Source: Craterostigma plantagineum
Lineage: Eukaryota; Streptophyta; Magnoliopsida; Lamiales; Linderniaceae
Reading direction: 5' to 3'
Assembly (NCBI GenBank): GCA_027422505.1
Contig: JAPQWV010001336.1
Span: forward strand, 1-64,000
DNA: 64,000 nucleotides
This document shows positions 12,622-23,928 of the stretch, piece by piece. Under the pieces are notes generated by a model. That model saw only the letters and a list, made by a program, of their open reading frames with translations, made no database searches and was not told the origin of the DNA. The stretch's first letter is position 1; every line of letters starts with the position of its first letter. The position numbers and the translations under genes were made by a program.

Positions 12622-13661
12622 CTATGTGTCTAGCTGATTGTTGAGTTTCAATATAGTGAGGTACAAATCAGGTTATCAACGGAACTCAACCACTTTGAAT
12701 GAATGGTCCGCTGCTGCAGCATGTAGCATCGTTTCTCCGCAAACTGGAGACCACAACATCAGGACATAGCTGTTTTTGCTCTTCACAAACTTGTCTGCTC
12801 TGGGATGACTGATAACCCTCTACTTCCTGTACATACATGTAGTTCCGAACAGAAATATGAAAAGAAAGACACAGACGAGTAATGACATCAAACATGTCCA
12901 CTATTGCCTAACCTGGCACACAACGCTTAGCAACGGCCTCAAGAATTTGACCAAGCTCAAACGGCAATGACGGGAGGAAGTACAGAAATACTACATCAAA
13001 AGACGTCCATTTCTGAGGTACATCTATCAGTGAACCTTGCCAACATTTAACCTTATCATGTTTTCCTTGATGCACGCCAGAATGAAAAGAGATTCATGTA
13101 CCGCAAGGATCTCCTTACCAGGAGATAGGGAAAACATTCTGTCGATAAATACTTCAGAAGCAGCCGAAACCAGAACCCTTGAGGGTTTCTGCAATTTCAC
13201 AGCAGAGATATGATACGATCCATCTTCTGTATATGCCCATCATCATAATCAACGTCAAGAAACGACCAATCCTTTTCAAGGAAATCTTCAAAATCAAATA
13301 CAGAAGCTGCATTGCCCTGGCCATAGGATCTGCAGCTCCGGCGAATCCTTTTAGGATAAAAAATCCTGTAAAAGCAATAAATTAATGCTAAGAAAAAATT
13401 GTAAATCACTCACCTTTGGGACAGCGTAAAGGTTTTCCTTAATCCGACTTACGGTGCTATGTTTTGGATTATTACATCGTCATTAGCCGAAGCTTTGGGT
13501 GCACAACAAGACCACCATAAACCACATGGGAACTCACAGGACGTACCGTTGTCATTCGTCGAGACACCGAAAGAAGGCATTGATGGTAGCCGAGGTTGTC
13601 TACAGATAAACAGGGACAAATAAACATATAGAAGAGGGGTGAGGTATAATACTACCCACAA
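12622..13661 (-). CDS. SAM-dependent methyltransferase-like protein
   Basis: A multi-exon gene lies on the minus strand. Clear coding blocks from 5' to 3': SVFDFEDFLEKDWSFLDVDY and DDGHIQKMDRIIS (about 13340-13200); RVLVSAASEVFIDRMFSLSP (about 13170-13110); KVKCWQGSLIDVPQKWTSFD, VVFLYFLPSLPFELGQILEA and VAKRCVP before a GT donor (about 13075-12915); RQVCEEQKQLCPDVVVSSL (about 12800); and AAADHSFKVVEF with tail DLYLTILKLNNQLDT, stop at 12622. The acid-rich strand TSFDVVFLYFLP and the following RCVPG...VISHP-like segment resemble late motifs of a Rossmann methyltransferase fold. That reading, from memory of plant proteins annotated this way, is tentative. The 5' exon around 13450-13661 and the start codon are uncertain. 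One C missing from an expected CCC near 12668 shifts the tail frame, as in neighbouring genes. Confidence 0.55.
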
Positions 13662-13734
13662 CCTTATTAATTCCGCATATTCAAAGTATTTATCCAGAGC
13701 CGTTTTAACACAAACTTAGGGCAAAAAATCCGAG

Positions 13735-16688
13735 CAACAAATCGACGGGCTACGTCTACACATCGACGGGCTTGTTGCTAACTTGATTAGTATAAGCCAA
13801 CTTTGCGACGACGACCTGGAGGTAAGATTTAATAAGGGATGTTGTGAGGCTTTTAACAGCAATGGTGTTCGAGTTATGGCAGGTAACGATCGAGCGATAA
13901 CTGCTACTTAGTCGGAGACAAATCCAGTTCGAAGGACGTGTGCCAACTATCGAAGGCCGAAGACGATGTCATCCTTTGACATTACAAACTGGGCCATGTC
14001 AACTACGAACGCTGGAGCAACTTATCAAACACGACGCGATCAGAGGCATTCCAAAGCTTAAGGAGTTGGTAAGGTTGTGTGAGTCATGTTTGAAAGGTAG
14101 CAACTGCATGCTAGCCATAATGTTGACCAACATGCTGCCCAACATTTTAAAACTGTTCATTGTTTTCAGCTTATTCACATGGATTTGATGGGTCCGATGG
14201 AAGTAGATAGCATTGGTGGTAGGAAATATGCTTATGTGCTCGTTGATGTTACTCTAGATATGCATGGATTTTATTTCTTAAGGAAAAATCTGAGTCGTTC
14301 GATTTCTTCAAAAAGTTTTGTGCTATGATTAAGAATAATTTCAGTGCTTCGATTTTTCGTATTAGGTCTGATCATGGTAGGGATTTGAGAATCAATTGTT
14401 TGACGAATTTTATGATAGAAAAGGCATTATTCATGAGTATTCATCTCCTAAGACGCCCCAACAAATGGGGTGGCCGAAAGGAAGAATAGGACTTTACAAG
14501 AAATGGCACGTGTATGTTGCATTCTAAGAGTCTTTTCTAAGAGATTTTGGGCTGAAGCGTTGCATACGGCATGTCATATATCTATCGTGGTTCTTCGTCA
14601 TGGTACTAAAATGACTTCGTATGAATTATTGAATGGGAAAAGCCTACTGTCAAGTACTTTCATGTTTTTTGATGCTACTGTTATATGCTTAATGATCGTG
14701 AGTACTTGACCAAATTTGATTCGAAGAGTGATAAATGTATCTTCCTAGGTTATTCCTCGAATAGTCGTGCTTATCGAGTGTACAATTTGCGATTGAAATC
14801 TGTTCAGGAATCTATTAATATATTTTTTGATGATGCTACTGACCTAAGCAGAATGCTCCACAAGTTGATATTTCAGATGTTATTCAAGCTGCCAGTGAGA
14901 CAGAGTTAATGTGGAGGAAAATGTCGAGCCAACATCTGACTCAACATCTGCACCTGAACAGACTGATGAGACTAGACCTAGTGAAGTTCGAAGGGATCCC
15001 CCACCTAAGATACAGAAAGACCATCCCACTGACCTAATCATCGGAGATCTGAACGAAGGAAGAAAAACCAGAGACAAGCCGCGTAAGGATTATAAATCTA
15101 TGGTAAGGAACGTATGCATGAATTCTGTAACGCTGAGGTACGGTTTAATGTTTTGTTTCTGAAGTAGAACCTAAGAATGTCCTTGAAGCTCTCAAGGATA
15201 ATTTCTGGATAAATGCGATGCAAGAGGAACTCTTGTAGTTTGAGGAAACCGAGTATGGAGCTTAGTTCCACGGCCGAAAGACATTAATGTCATAGGCACT
15301 AAGTGGATTTTTAAGAATAAGTCTGATGAGCATGGTAGAGTAGTTAGGAATAAAGCGCGTCTAGTTGCCCAAGGCTATACACAAGCGAGGGAATTGATTT
15401 CGATGAGACATTTGCCCCCGTTGCTAGACTTGAATCGATTAGGTTATTGCTTGCTATTGCATGTTGGCTCAACATTACCTTACATCAAATGGATGTTAAG
15501 GGTGCGTTCTTGAATGGTTATATTGATAAAGAAATTTATGTTGAGCAACCTAAAGGATTTGAAGATCCACATTTTCCTAATCATTGTTTGTAAGTTGCAG
15601 AAAGCGCTTTATGGACTTAAGCAGGCGCCTAGAGCTTGGTATGGTAGGTTGACGACGTTCCTACTTGAGTTTGGGTTCATGCGAGGAGAAGCTGATCGCA
15701 CACTCTTTGTAAAAAGAGTTGGTGCAGATATTTTTAATAGCCCAGATTTATGTAGATGATATTGTTTTTGGCTCTAGTTCTCAAACCATGTTAGACCATT
15801 TCGTACATGCTATGACTTCTACTTTCGAAAGAGTATGATTGGTGAGCTAACATTTTTCTTAGGCCTGCAGATTAAGCAAAGCAACGACGGTATTTTCTTG
15901 TCCCAGGAGAAGTATGCGAGAAACACAGTGAAAAAATTCGGACTAGTTACTGCCAAGGTAATGAAAACACCGATGGGTTCGACACAGAAGGTAAGTAAAG
16001 ATAATGTTGGACAGAATGTTGACCCACATTGTATCGTTCCATGATAGGCAGTCTTTTATATCTTTCAGCGAGTAGACCTGATATTATGTTTAGTGTTTGT
16101 GTTTGCGCTAGATATCAGGCTGAGCCAAAAATTTCCCATTTAAATGCTGTGAAGAGAATATTAAGATATATAAGTGGCTCGTGTAGCTTAGGGTTATGGT
16201 TCTCGGAAGATACTAACACGAATCTTGTAGGCTACAGCGATGCTGATTGGGCAGGTGACGAGGATGATCGCAAGAGCACAAGTGGCGGCTGTTTCTTCTT
16301 AGGTAACAACCTAGTGCATGTACAGTAAGAAACAGAATTGCGTGTCTTATCTACTGCTGAGTCTGAGTATGTTGCTGCGGGTAGTTGCTGTACGCAATTA
16401 ATGTGGTTGAATAGCATGTTGTGTGACTATGGTTTAGAGTGCGAATCTGTTCTCATGTATTGCGATAACCTTAGTGCCATCAACATATCTAAGAACCCAT
16501 TCCAACATTCACGCACGAAGCATATAGATATAAGACATCATTTTTTAAGAGATATGGTAGAGAAAGAATTAGTTCGCATTGATCATATAGACACGAAACA
16601 TCAGTTAGCTGACATTTTCACGAAAGCATTGGATTTTGAAATGTTTTCGGACCTGAAAAAGTCCATAGGTTTGCATCAGTCTGTCTGA
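13735..16688 (+). pseudogene. Sirevirus-like pol (integrase, RT, RNase H), broken
   Basis: GAG-pre-integrase lies at about 13930-14100 (LGHVNYERLEQLIKHDAIRG, then CESCLKG). The integrase core runs 14160-14660 (LIHMDLMGPMEV, RSDHG, GVAERKNRTLQEMARV). The linker is at 14911-15090 and RT at 15170-15840 (ALYGLKQAPRAWYGRL; YVDDI near 15752). RNase H is at 16029-16688 (YSDADWAGDEDDRKSTSGG, STAESEYVAAGSC, RTKHIDIRHHFLRD), ending IGLHQSV and a stop at 16686-16688. At least eight frame breaks and internal stops make it non-coding as read; some may be assembly errors. The RNase H block is the best preserved. Confidence 0.85.
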
Positions 16689-18090
16689 ATGTTGGTCCAA
16701 TATTTGGATCAACATAGCATATGTCGAACTTGATTGTCACTGTTTTGATGTTTGATTTAATGTTCTCTCTGTTATTCTGCGAAATGATTTGACTCATCTA
16801 GACCGTTCCCTGAAATGACCCTCTTCCTTAAAAAAAAATTGCTCTGATTCTTTTTCAAGATACAGGTTCAGGTAATAAGTTTCCCTAGGTGCACGGCATT
16901 CGCGGTGACGATGCACTCTTTGCGACAAAAATCCTAACCTTGATGATAAGGATCTTATAAGGGCTGTGCATAATACTACTAGTCTATAACTAAGGTAAGT
17001 AGGGCAGAAAATGAAAGGGAATTGAGTTTAGGGTGTTGAACAGAAAAGTCTGGAATTTCAGGGTAGAATGTTGAGTCTGATGTTGGGGCAACATATGTGA
17101 CTGTCAGTTTGATTATGCTATATTTTTGTGCTTTCGTTTAGTTGCATTAGCTTTTAGGTCAGCATTTGTTAGTTTCATGTGTCTAGTTTAGATATCTCTC
17201 AGAATTGCATTAGAATTCCTCGAAGAACAGCTCGTTACGCTTGTCTCAAGTGCTCATCTCGACGCCCAACGGTTAGTCTCGCTCGCTCCTATGTTGATTT
17301 TTGACTTGGTTATTCTTCGCTGAACTATGACTTGCTCCTGATTTTCGCATGCTAGTATTCTCTTGGACTGTTAAGAATTTTTTTTGGCTTGGCTCGATAA
17401 CTTCCACTTTCGCAAATCCTATTCCATAATATAGGCAATCTATGCATATCCAATGAGTACTTTTATATACTTCAAGACTTTACTGCTCTGCTTTGATACT
17501 TCTAATCTTGAATGTTTATTGTGCACTCACCCAATTTCGAGTCTGAGAATGTTGAACCAGATGTTGGATCCACATCTTCCTCAACGTTTCACCTGGCGAG
17601 ATTCTCCGGGGTTTGCCTTTTCCAAAAGGGGGAGTATGGTGCCAATCAAGGTGGTGCAACTTTTGCTGGTAGTGCTAAGGGAACTTCGACAGGGGGAGCT
17701 TGAACCGAAACAGAAAGAAGCTAAAGATTCCATTGAGAGTTTGAATTTCTTATCCTTATCAACTTTTGCATGCCTGATACAGTTTTATACTTTTGTGCAC
17801 GCTGATTTAGTTCTCTAATATGATTGCCTGTCGAAAGTTTGTGTCTGCAGATTTCCCTAATGACCTTGGACGGCTTTTGTACTAATTTCTAGTACTTTGT
17901 TATTTTTACTCTAACCATAGTTGATTTTTTGGTTGAGTATATTTTGCCTTCAGGGGGAGTTTTGGTACGTTAAATTAAGGGGGAGATTCCTTCCTTCCCA
18001 AAAGGGGGAGATGGTGCAGAAGAAGAAGCCGGCGAACTAAGCTAAGTGGATGTGCATGGGTTTTGGGAAGAAAGAGAAAAAGGGGGAGAT
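16689..18090 (+). other. Post-pol region with six polypurine tracts
   Basis: No intact ORF is seen where Sireviruses may carry an env-like gene. Six copies of an AAGGGGGAG-type tract lie at about 17624, 17691, 17951, 17977, 18001 and 18079. The last is directly followed by the 3' LTR and is the likely plus-strand primer. Multiple polypurine tracts before the 3' LTR are a known Sirevirus hallmark. Confidence 0.7.
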
Positions 18091-18797
18091 TGTTAATGTC
18101 GAAGATTTCGAGAAGATTTTGTCTTCCTTCCCCTAAATAAGTGGAGCACCTACATGCCAAAAATAGAAGATTGCAACTACCAAATATGGAAGATATGAGA
18201 TCAACCATAAGGAGAGAAGATCGAATCAAATGTTTACTATATTTGGAGATCTTCAAGGAGATATTTTAGAAGATATTCAAGGGATCTTTTACCAATTCAA
18301 TGAGGAGCTAAGACCTATAATTGAAGGATATTCGAGCTGCTATATGTGTGCCGTTGGGCGAGAAATTCGAGAGCTTTCATGGAGTCTCTTTTGAGCGACA
18401 TATTGAGCGAAAATCATGAGCAAAGCACATATCGAGTTTGAGCGATTTTACGTGTCACGAGAGTGTCTTGTTAGCCTAGTATTTCGTTTACAAAAGTCTT
18501 AGGACTTTGTAGGTTTGCAGAATCGTTAGATTCGTAGTTTGCAGAATCGTTTAGATTCGTAGTTTTTCTAGGCTTGTTTTTACTGTCTTCGGATAGTTAT
18601 TTTGCCATCCATTGCTGTTAGTGAGCCTTGAGGCACGCAACAAGTTTTTATAACTTGCTGCACAATTTACATCTCGTGTTCACCATCTTTCTTTACTAAG
18701 TTCGTTAAATATCCGCTGTTCGTTCTGTGTTGGCGTCAGTGTCGACCCAACATTTGGTCAAACATTTAGTCACCAGTTTAGAACTTAGTATTTTACA
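18091..18797 (+). repeat. Sirevirus-like 3' LTR (right end uncertain)
   Basis: It begins TGTTAATGTCG immediately after the polypurine tract AAGGGGGAGAT. It ends in a CA dinucleotide, at 18749 (CCCAACA) or 18797 (TTTTACA). With no 5' LTR in the window the end cannot be fixed by comparison. Confidence 0.55.
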
Positions 18798-18822
18798 TCC
18801 ATATAGTACCGGGACCACTTCA

Positions 18823-19904
18823 GGACGTATGCTAAGTTGGGCCTTTAACGTGCTTGTTTTGTAGGTTGGCAAATAAGGCGTGGACAACAGCGGGGCATGC
18901 ACGCAGCTTAGGTGGCGAGACGCGGGGCATCCAGCTGAGGACGTGCCTTGGCCAAATAGATGCATGGGTGATGTGCGCAATTGGATCCCCAGCAAAGCCA
19001 CACAAGGGCGTGCGGCCAGCCGAGGCAAGCAGGCAGCAAACGGCACGCGACGTGGGCGCGAAGCTGGGCGAGCCAAGTCGGAATTGGGCAAGACATGGTG
19101 CCGGGACGACATGGTGCAGTCGACTCGGATAAGGGCAACAACACAGACTAAAAGACAAGACGGGATTATGGCATGGCTTGTGCATGAGCCAGACTGGCAT
19201 GGTATGGGCAATATTCCAAATGGCATGTGCATGGCTTGGGCAAAGATCAGATCCAGATCCGACCAACATATTTGCTAGATCTAGATCCAGATCTAGATCT
19301 AAGCACATGCAAGACACCTTGCCAAACACATGGGGCGAAAGGGGTCTTGGCCAAGCACTATAAATAGGCTCCAAGCCAAGCATTGAAGGGACATGTGAGA
19401 TTGACGAAATAAGAAGGCATTAATGAAAGTCTTGAGCGAAAATAGTAAAGCCATAAAGTGTGTTCCCCGAGTCTTGTGATGTCTTGTGTCGAGTTGTCCT
19501 TGTTAAGTTAGCTGTTGTTGAGTGAGCTTGACGTGTAATTACAAGTGGTTGTGAACAAGTTATGTCGAGTGAGCCGGTGAGGGCGAGCGAGATCAAGGCT
19601 TGTACTTGTATTTTACTAAAACAGGGTTTTACCAAGTCGAGTTATGACTTGGGTTTTCCCTTAAATCGTGTGTCTTGATTGTTCTCGGCTTTTGGTGTGA
19701 GTTCGGTTCAACAAACACAACGAACGCGTCGAACGAAACTTGGCGCAATCGAGAAGAAACGTATTCCAGGCGGAATCCGCATTCCGCATATCGCTGAGTT
19801 GGGCTGAGCGTCTGGCCGAGCTTAGGGGCAAGCCAAGGCCACGACATTGCCATCACACTGGTCTTAGATTGAGAAAAATTTCTAAGTCCTAGAGAGGTGT
19901 GACA
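18823..19904 (+). repeat. 5' LTR of the gag-only element, left-truncated
   Basis: It matches 24123-25215 along its length with scattered substitutions and indels. Compared with the 3' LTR it lacks the first ~194 bp. It ends GTGTGACA. It contains a block rich in AGATCT/AGATCC words at about 19245-19300, and a TATA box. Long reading frames across it on both strands are chance ORFs in GC-rich LTR DNA. Confidence 0.85.
19359..19368 (+). promoter_or_regulatory. TATA box in the 5' LTR
   Basis: CTATAAATAG matches the plant TATA consensus, and the copy in the 3' LTR is conserved. It probably starts transcription of the element about 30 bp downstream (R region). Confidence 0.7.
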
Positions 19905-19908
19905 AAGT

Positions 19909-19920
19909 TGGTATCAGAGC
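19909..19920 (+). other. Primer binding site, initiator Met-tRNA type
   Basis: TGGTATCAGAGC starts four bases after the LTR end. It is the standard complement to the 3' end of plant initiator methionine tRNA used by many copia and gypsy elements. Confidence 0.85.
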
Positions 19921-21199
19921 GCAGTCCGTGAAGGGAGGAAACGATTCTACACCATCTCGAACCAGTTACGTCGAAGCATGGAAGGCACTAGCGAATCACA
20001 GCCCGTTAGTGACTCGACACAGCGGCCGACTTTAACGTTAGCCGAACTTGAGGGAATGATGGCTTTGCTCAATATGGCCGTGGAAGTCTCAACGAGCGAG
20101 CTCCAGATGACTTGAAGGAGCAGCTCCAAAAACTCCACGAAAAAGTGAGCTTGAATGAGGCAAGGATGACCGAGCTGACCCGGGTGGCAGACGCAGCGAA
20201 GTGCGAGGCCGAAGCTAATGCGAAGCGATGCACTGAGGTGGACACCGAGCTAAGGCTTGTCCGCAGGATATTGGCGGATAGGCGCGAGGCAGGGCAGCAT
20301 CTTTACGGACCCGAGTCAATGTTTTACAATGGTGTCCGGGACGCAAAGGAGCTCGAGAATTTTCTGTGGGGACATGGAGCAACATTTCGTGGCAGCGCGC
20401 GTTCGAGCCGAAGACAAGGTGGTCATGGCTTCGAGATATTTTGTGGGAGATGCGAAAGTGTGGTGGCGGACTCGACTTCAAGAGGATGCCGAGTCACAGC
20501 GAGGCCAACTTAAGACATGGGATGCTCTCAAGGCCGAGCTGAAAGCACATTTTCTGCCCCAAAATAGCGCGTGGATGGCCCGCGATGCGATGGAAAGTTG
20601 AGACAAACCGGGACGATCCATGAGTATGTAAAGGAGTTCCACTCCATACTTCTTCACGTGAGGGATATGTCCGAAGCTGACAAGCTCTATAATTTTACTT
20701 CGGGTCTGAATTCTTGGGCGCAAGCGGAGTTGGCACGGCGAACGTGCAGGATCTAAACACGGCTATTGCGGAGGCCGAACGGTTAGTGGAGATCCCCCGC
20801 AGCGTGGCTGGACAAGAGTCGACGAAAGGAAGTGACGAATACCATGGTAAGGTAATGATGACCGTGGGAGAAGAGGCTTACAATGGTGTAAAGGACATAT
20901 CGGGCAAGAAACACGCAAACGAAGTTAGAAGATGTCTTGCTTATATGCGGTGGCGAGCACCGTATGTTCCATTGTCCTCATAAGGCTGCAGCGATTAACG
21001 CAATAGCCCTTAAAAAGCAAGCAGAAGAGGCGGGCAATTCCGAGGAGGATCGGCCTAGAATGTTGCAATGCGGCTAGCGACGCTTCATGTGACAAGTGCG
21101 GAACCTCAAGCGCTTGTCTCGAAAATGGTGGATTCGGGACATGGCGATGATGGTTTAGCATGTGGTGATCAAAAGCGCAACTACGCCGTGGTGGTGGAA

Positions 21200-23673
21200 T
21201 GTAGCGACCCTCGTTTTCTAGGTATGATTAGTGGGGATTTCGCAACGTAAGTCGCGGAAGACCCATCAAATGAAAACCTTTTTCCTAAAAGATAATAATA
21301 CAACAAAATATTATTTACATAGTAATATAATCACCCTCAAAAGTTCGTGGAGCACCGCCACCAGCCGCCTCAGTCTTGACGCGCGTCGGCGTCAGACTCA
21401 GTACCTACAACACGTAAACACTGAGCACTTTGCCCAGTAGTGAATAAAATGCATGTATGCACGTGAACGCTCATTCCAATCCCAATATCTCACATGCAAT
21501 GTTCACTCTTTTTTTCCCCAAAATCCTATCTCAAATCGCAAAACACAGGGCCCTAGGTCAGACTCAACACCTCGCGCGCCTATAACATAACGGAAGCTTA
21601 CACTAGCAGCGTTTTGACGTCACGCAACTGCCCTTCTAGTCGCTCTTCCGAAAGCGGTAGCCTACGCCGACAGCGTTTTGACGTTCACGCAACTGCCCTG
21701 TCAGGTCGTTCCCTCCGCTAAAACAAAATCACGACGGTTTTGCACCTCGGGACGTCCGCCCGAGTAGACATATCGATCACGCTGTCTGCCGTCATGTATC
21801 ATACGAGTACCAACCTCGACTCCTCAAACGAGTCATAAAATCACACTAATCTCGAACTACCCCGCTCAGCGGTACGCCAAAATATTACCGTCTCCACACG
21901 GCATAAGTATCTCACCCCTGTGATATGATATGCATATGCTATGCATATAAATGTGATAACTCATGAAAAGTGATGTCACATAGAACATACAAAATCAGGT
22001 AAATCATCAAATAACCTAAAAGCACATAAATATCACATAGGTGTTTACGAATTGTAGATGAATAATTCACCTACCTGTCCTCCCGATAATATCAGTCGAC
22101 AATCCTGGTGAATTCCCTACAGTTCGAATCTCTGAGCACAAAAACATTATTATATCAGTATATTTACTAAGTCACCTAATTTCGAAATTTCCAAACTCTA
22201 AGTCTCGAAACCTTAAAATTATCAAAACCCTAAAAATCACGAAAACCCTAAAATGATGAAAACCCTAATTTGTTGAGAACTACTTAGTGCCGAAATTTTG
22301 TTGGGGAGGTTAAATGTCGAGAACTTTAAGTAACACTCAAAGTTTATAAACTAAGATACTATGCCGAAATGTTTATAAAATGTCGAGATCTCATTGTCTC
22401 ATATATGTCGAAATCTTCTTTGATCAAAGGTGTGCCGAAACTTTTATTTGTGAGGAATCAAAATTGTTCATAAATGTCGAAACCTTAATGCATTGGAATT
22501 GTAACACCTAAAATTTATAATAGTAAACTAATCATTGGGAGTCATGAAAACTTGTGAAGGAATGATTACATATCGAGTTTGTTAAGGAGGTTAAATGTCG
22601 AAGTGTTTCCTTGAGACTGTCGAGATCTTTATATGTCGAAATCTTTCATTGACAATGTCGAGATCTCGATATATTGTGAAAGATAGATCTCGAGAAGCTT
22701 AAAGGTTAAATATCGAAATCTTTGCATGACACATCTCGAAATCTTTTCATGATTCATCTCGAAGTCTTGCATTATTATATCTCGAAATCCCTCTTATGAT
22801 ACATTTCGAAATTCTGCATTATTATATCTCGAAATCTTTGTAATACTCCTAACATGTCGACATCTTTTAATTCATAATGTTTCTCGAGATTATTGTTACG
22901 ACATTCTATAGTTCTCGAGATTACCCTTATGAGATTTTATACTTCTCGAGATCATATTTTGCAAAACTCATCATAATTCTTTCGAAGACCTACCTCATTA
23001 CTAAACCCAATTCGAAATTCAAGCTAAACCCAGAATACCGTACACCTCGAAACTTAAACTCAAGAACATCATATCTTTCGGAAATCATTAAGACTTGTAT
23101 TAACCTACAAACCCTAAATTATTAAAATCCTAAATACTATGATCATCCTAAAAATCTATTTCGAACTCGGAATATGGTACATAAAAATCGAAGCCTCAAG
23201 AACACTTCATCTTTCAAAGTTACTAAAAGTTATACATATTTTATATCGGTAATCACTAAAACATTTATATAATTCTCATAAACATGAATCTTTCTCAAGA
23301 TTCTAAATTGTGCTTCAAAGTTCATACATGAAGAAAATGAGGTTTTGGGCTTGGTTATATTACATTCGTTAGATAAGTATGAAAGTTTCGGTAGTAGTGA
23401 TGATCTGACAAGGTGATGATATTAATTTCCCTTAAGCCTAAGTAACGTCTTCCCTTTATCATTATTTGACATTTGGGCCTTATGTACTAAGTATAGCCTA
23501 CTTAATAATGCATTATTCATTGGTATGTATTTTATTTTAATTTTGAAATAAATTTCAATACTATTAGTTTGAGTTTTCACTCCTAAAACTTAAATTGTTT
23601 TATCAAGATTCTTAATTCATGAAATTACACCATTAAGTATATCAAAACCCGTATTAATTTTACGGGTGTTACA
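21200..23673. mobile_element. Solo LTR inserted in gag, 5-bp duplication TGGAA
   Basis: The insert starts TGTAGCGACCC and ends GGGTGTTACA, so it has TG...CA ends with a short inverted match. It is flanked by perfect 5-bp direct repeats TGGAA (21195-21199 and 23674-23678). Removing the insert and one copy restores the gag frame. It holds no coding region. Its length (2474 bp) fits a long gypsy-type LTR left by LTR-LTR recombination. The end TGTAACACCC read on the minus strand looks like an LTR start, so the minus orientation is more likely. Confidence 0.85.
22300..22960. repeat. Degenerate TCGARATCTT motif cluster (LTR 1)
   Basis: About twenty words of the form (A)TNTCGARATCTT or TCTCGARAT occur in 650 bp, spaced about 20-45 bp apart in AT-rich DNA. 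The same motif fills the second LTR-like element at 26.8-28.2 kb. Confidence 0.75.
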
Positions 23674-23913
23674 TGGAAGGCAACGCGGATCCCTTCAATG
23701 GTGGCATCCTCGAGGCCGAACCGGGGCTGTCCGACAAGGTGAAGGACAAGCTGCGAAGCAAGGGTGGCACAAGAAAGAGCAAGCGAAGCCTTAAGCCAAG
23801 ATGGCCAGATCTATCGGGAAGGGTGGCTCCGACCTCTAGCTTGGAACGAAAGGCAAGGCGAAGCGCGGATATGCTGAGCCAAACCCCTGGGCATCGACGA
23901 GGGCGTCGATGAA

Positions 23914-23928
23914 GCAAGCAGGGAGAAT
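23914..23928 (+). other. Polypurine tract of the gag-only element
   Basis: A purine-rich stretch (AGCAGGGAGAA) ends one base before the TGTTACAT start of the 3' LTR, where second-strand synthesis would be primed. Confidence 0.6.

Larger units (their letters stand above)
13735..18797 (+). mobile_element. Sirevirus-like Ty1/copia retrotransposon, 5'-truncated
   Basis: The element retains everything from the end of the protease/pre-integrase region to the 3' LTR. The order protease-integrase-RT-RNase H identifies Ty1/copia. The wording of the domains (LISISQLCDDDLEVRF, WHYKLGHVNYERLEQL with a two-base gap, DHPTDLIIGDLNEG) and the long post-pol region with repeated polypurine tracts point to the Sirevirus (SIRE/Maximus) group. 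No 5' LTR, primer site or gag is found upstream; the left edge at about 13.73 kb is in spacer beside the methyltransferase-like gene. The right edge is uncertain. Confidence 0.8.
19978..23912 (+). pseudogene. Retrotransposon gag, split by a nested LTR
   Basis: The likely start is the ATG at 19978 (MEGTSESQPVSDS). An acidic/coiled region follows (LHEKVSLNEARMTELTRVAD), then the retrotransposon gag core (ASRYFVGDAKVWWRTRLQED, WDALKAELKAHFLPQN, IHEYVKEFHSILLHVRDM). A CX2CX3HX4C zinc knuckle near 20935-20985 (CGGEHRMFHCPHK) needs one extra base to be in frame. The ORF reaches 21199, is interrupted by the solo LTR, and resumes in the same frame after 23678 (GNADPFNGGILEAEPGLSDK) to a stop at 23910-23912. 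Frame shifts occur near 20110, 20370, 20600, 20740 and 20950. Gag would package the RNA of the element into particles. Confidence 0.8.

Noticed and set aside
18705..19383. Several 130-180 codon ORFs on both strands
   Set aside because: All lie in the GC-rich 5' LTR of the gag-only element, and similar chance ORFs appear in the 3' LTR (23.7-24.6 kb).
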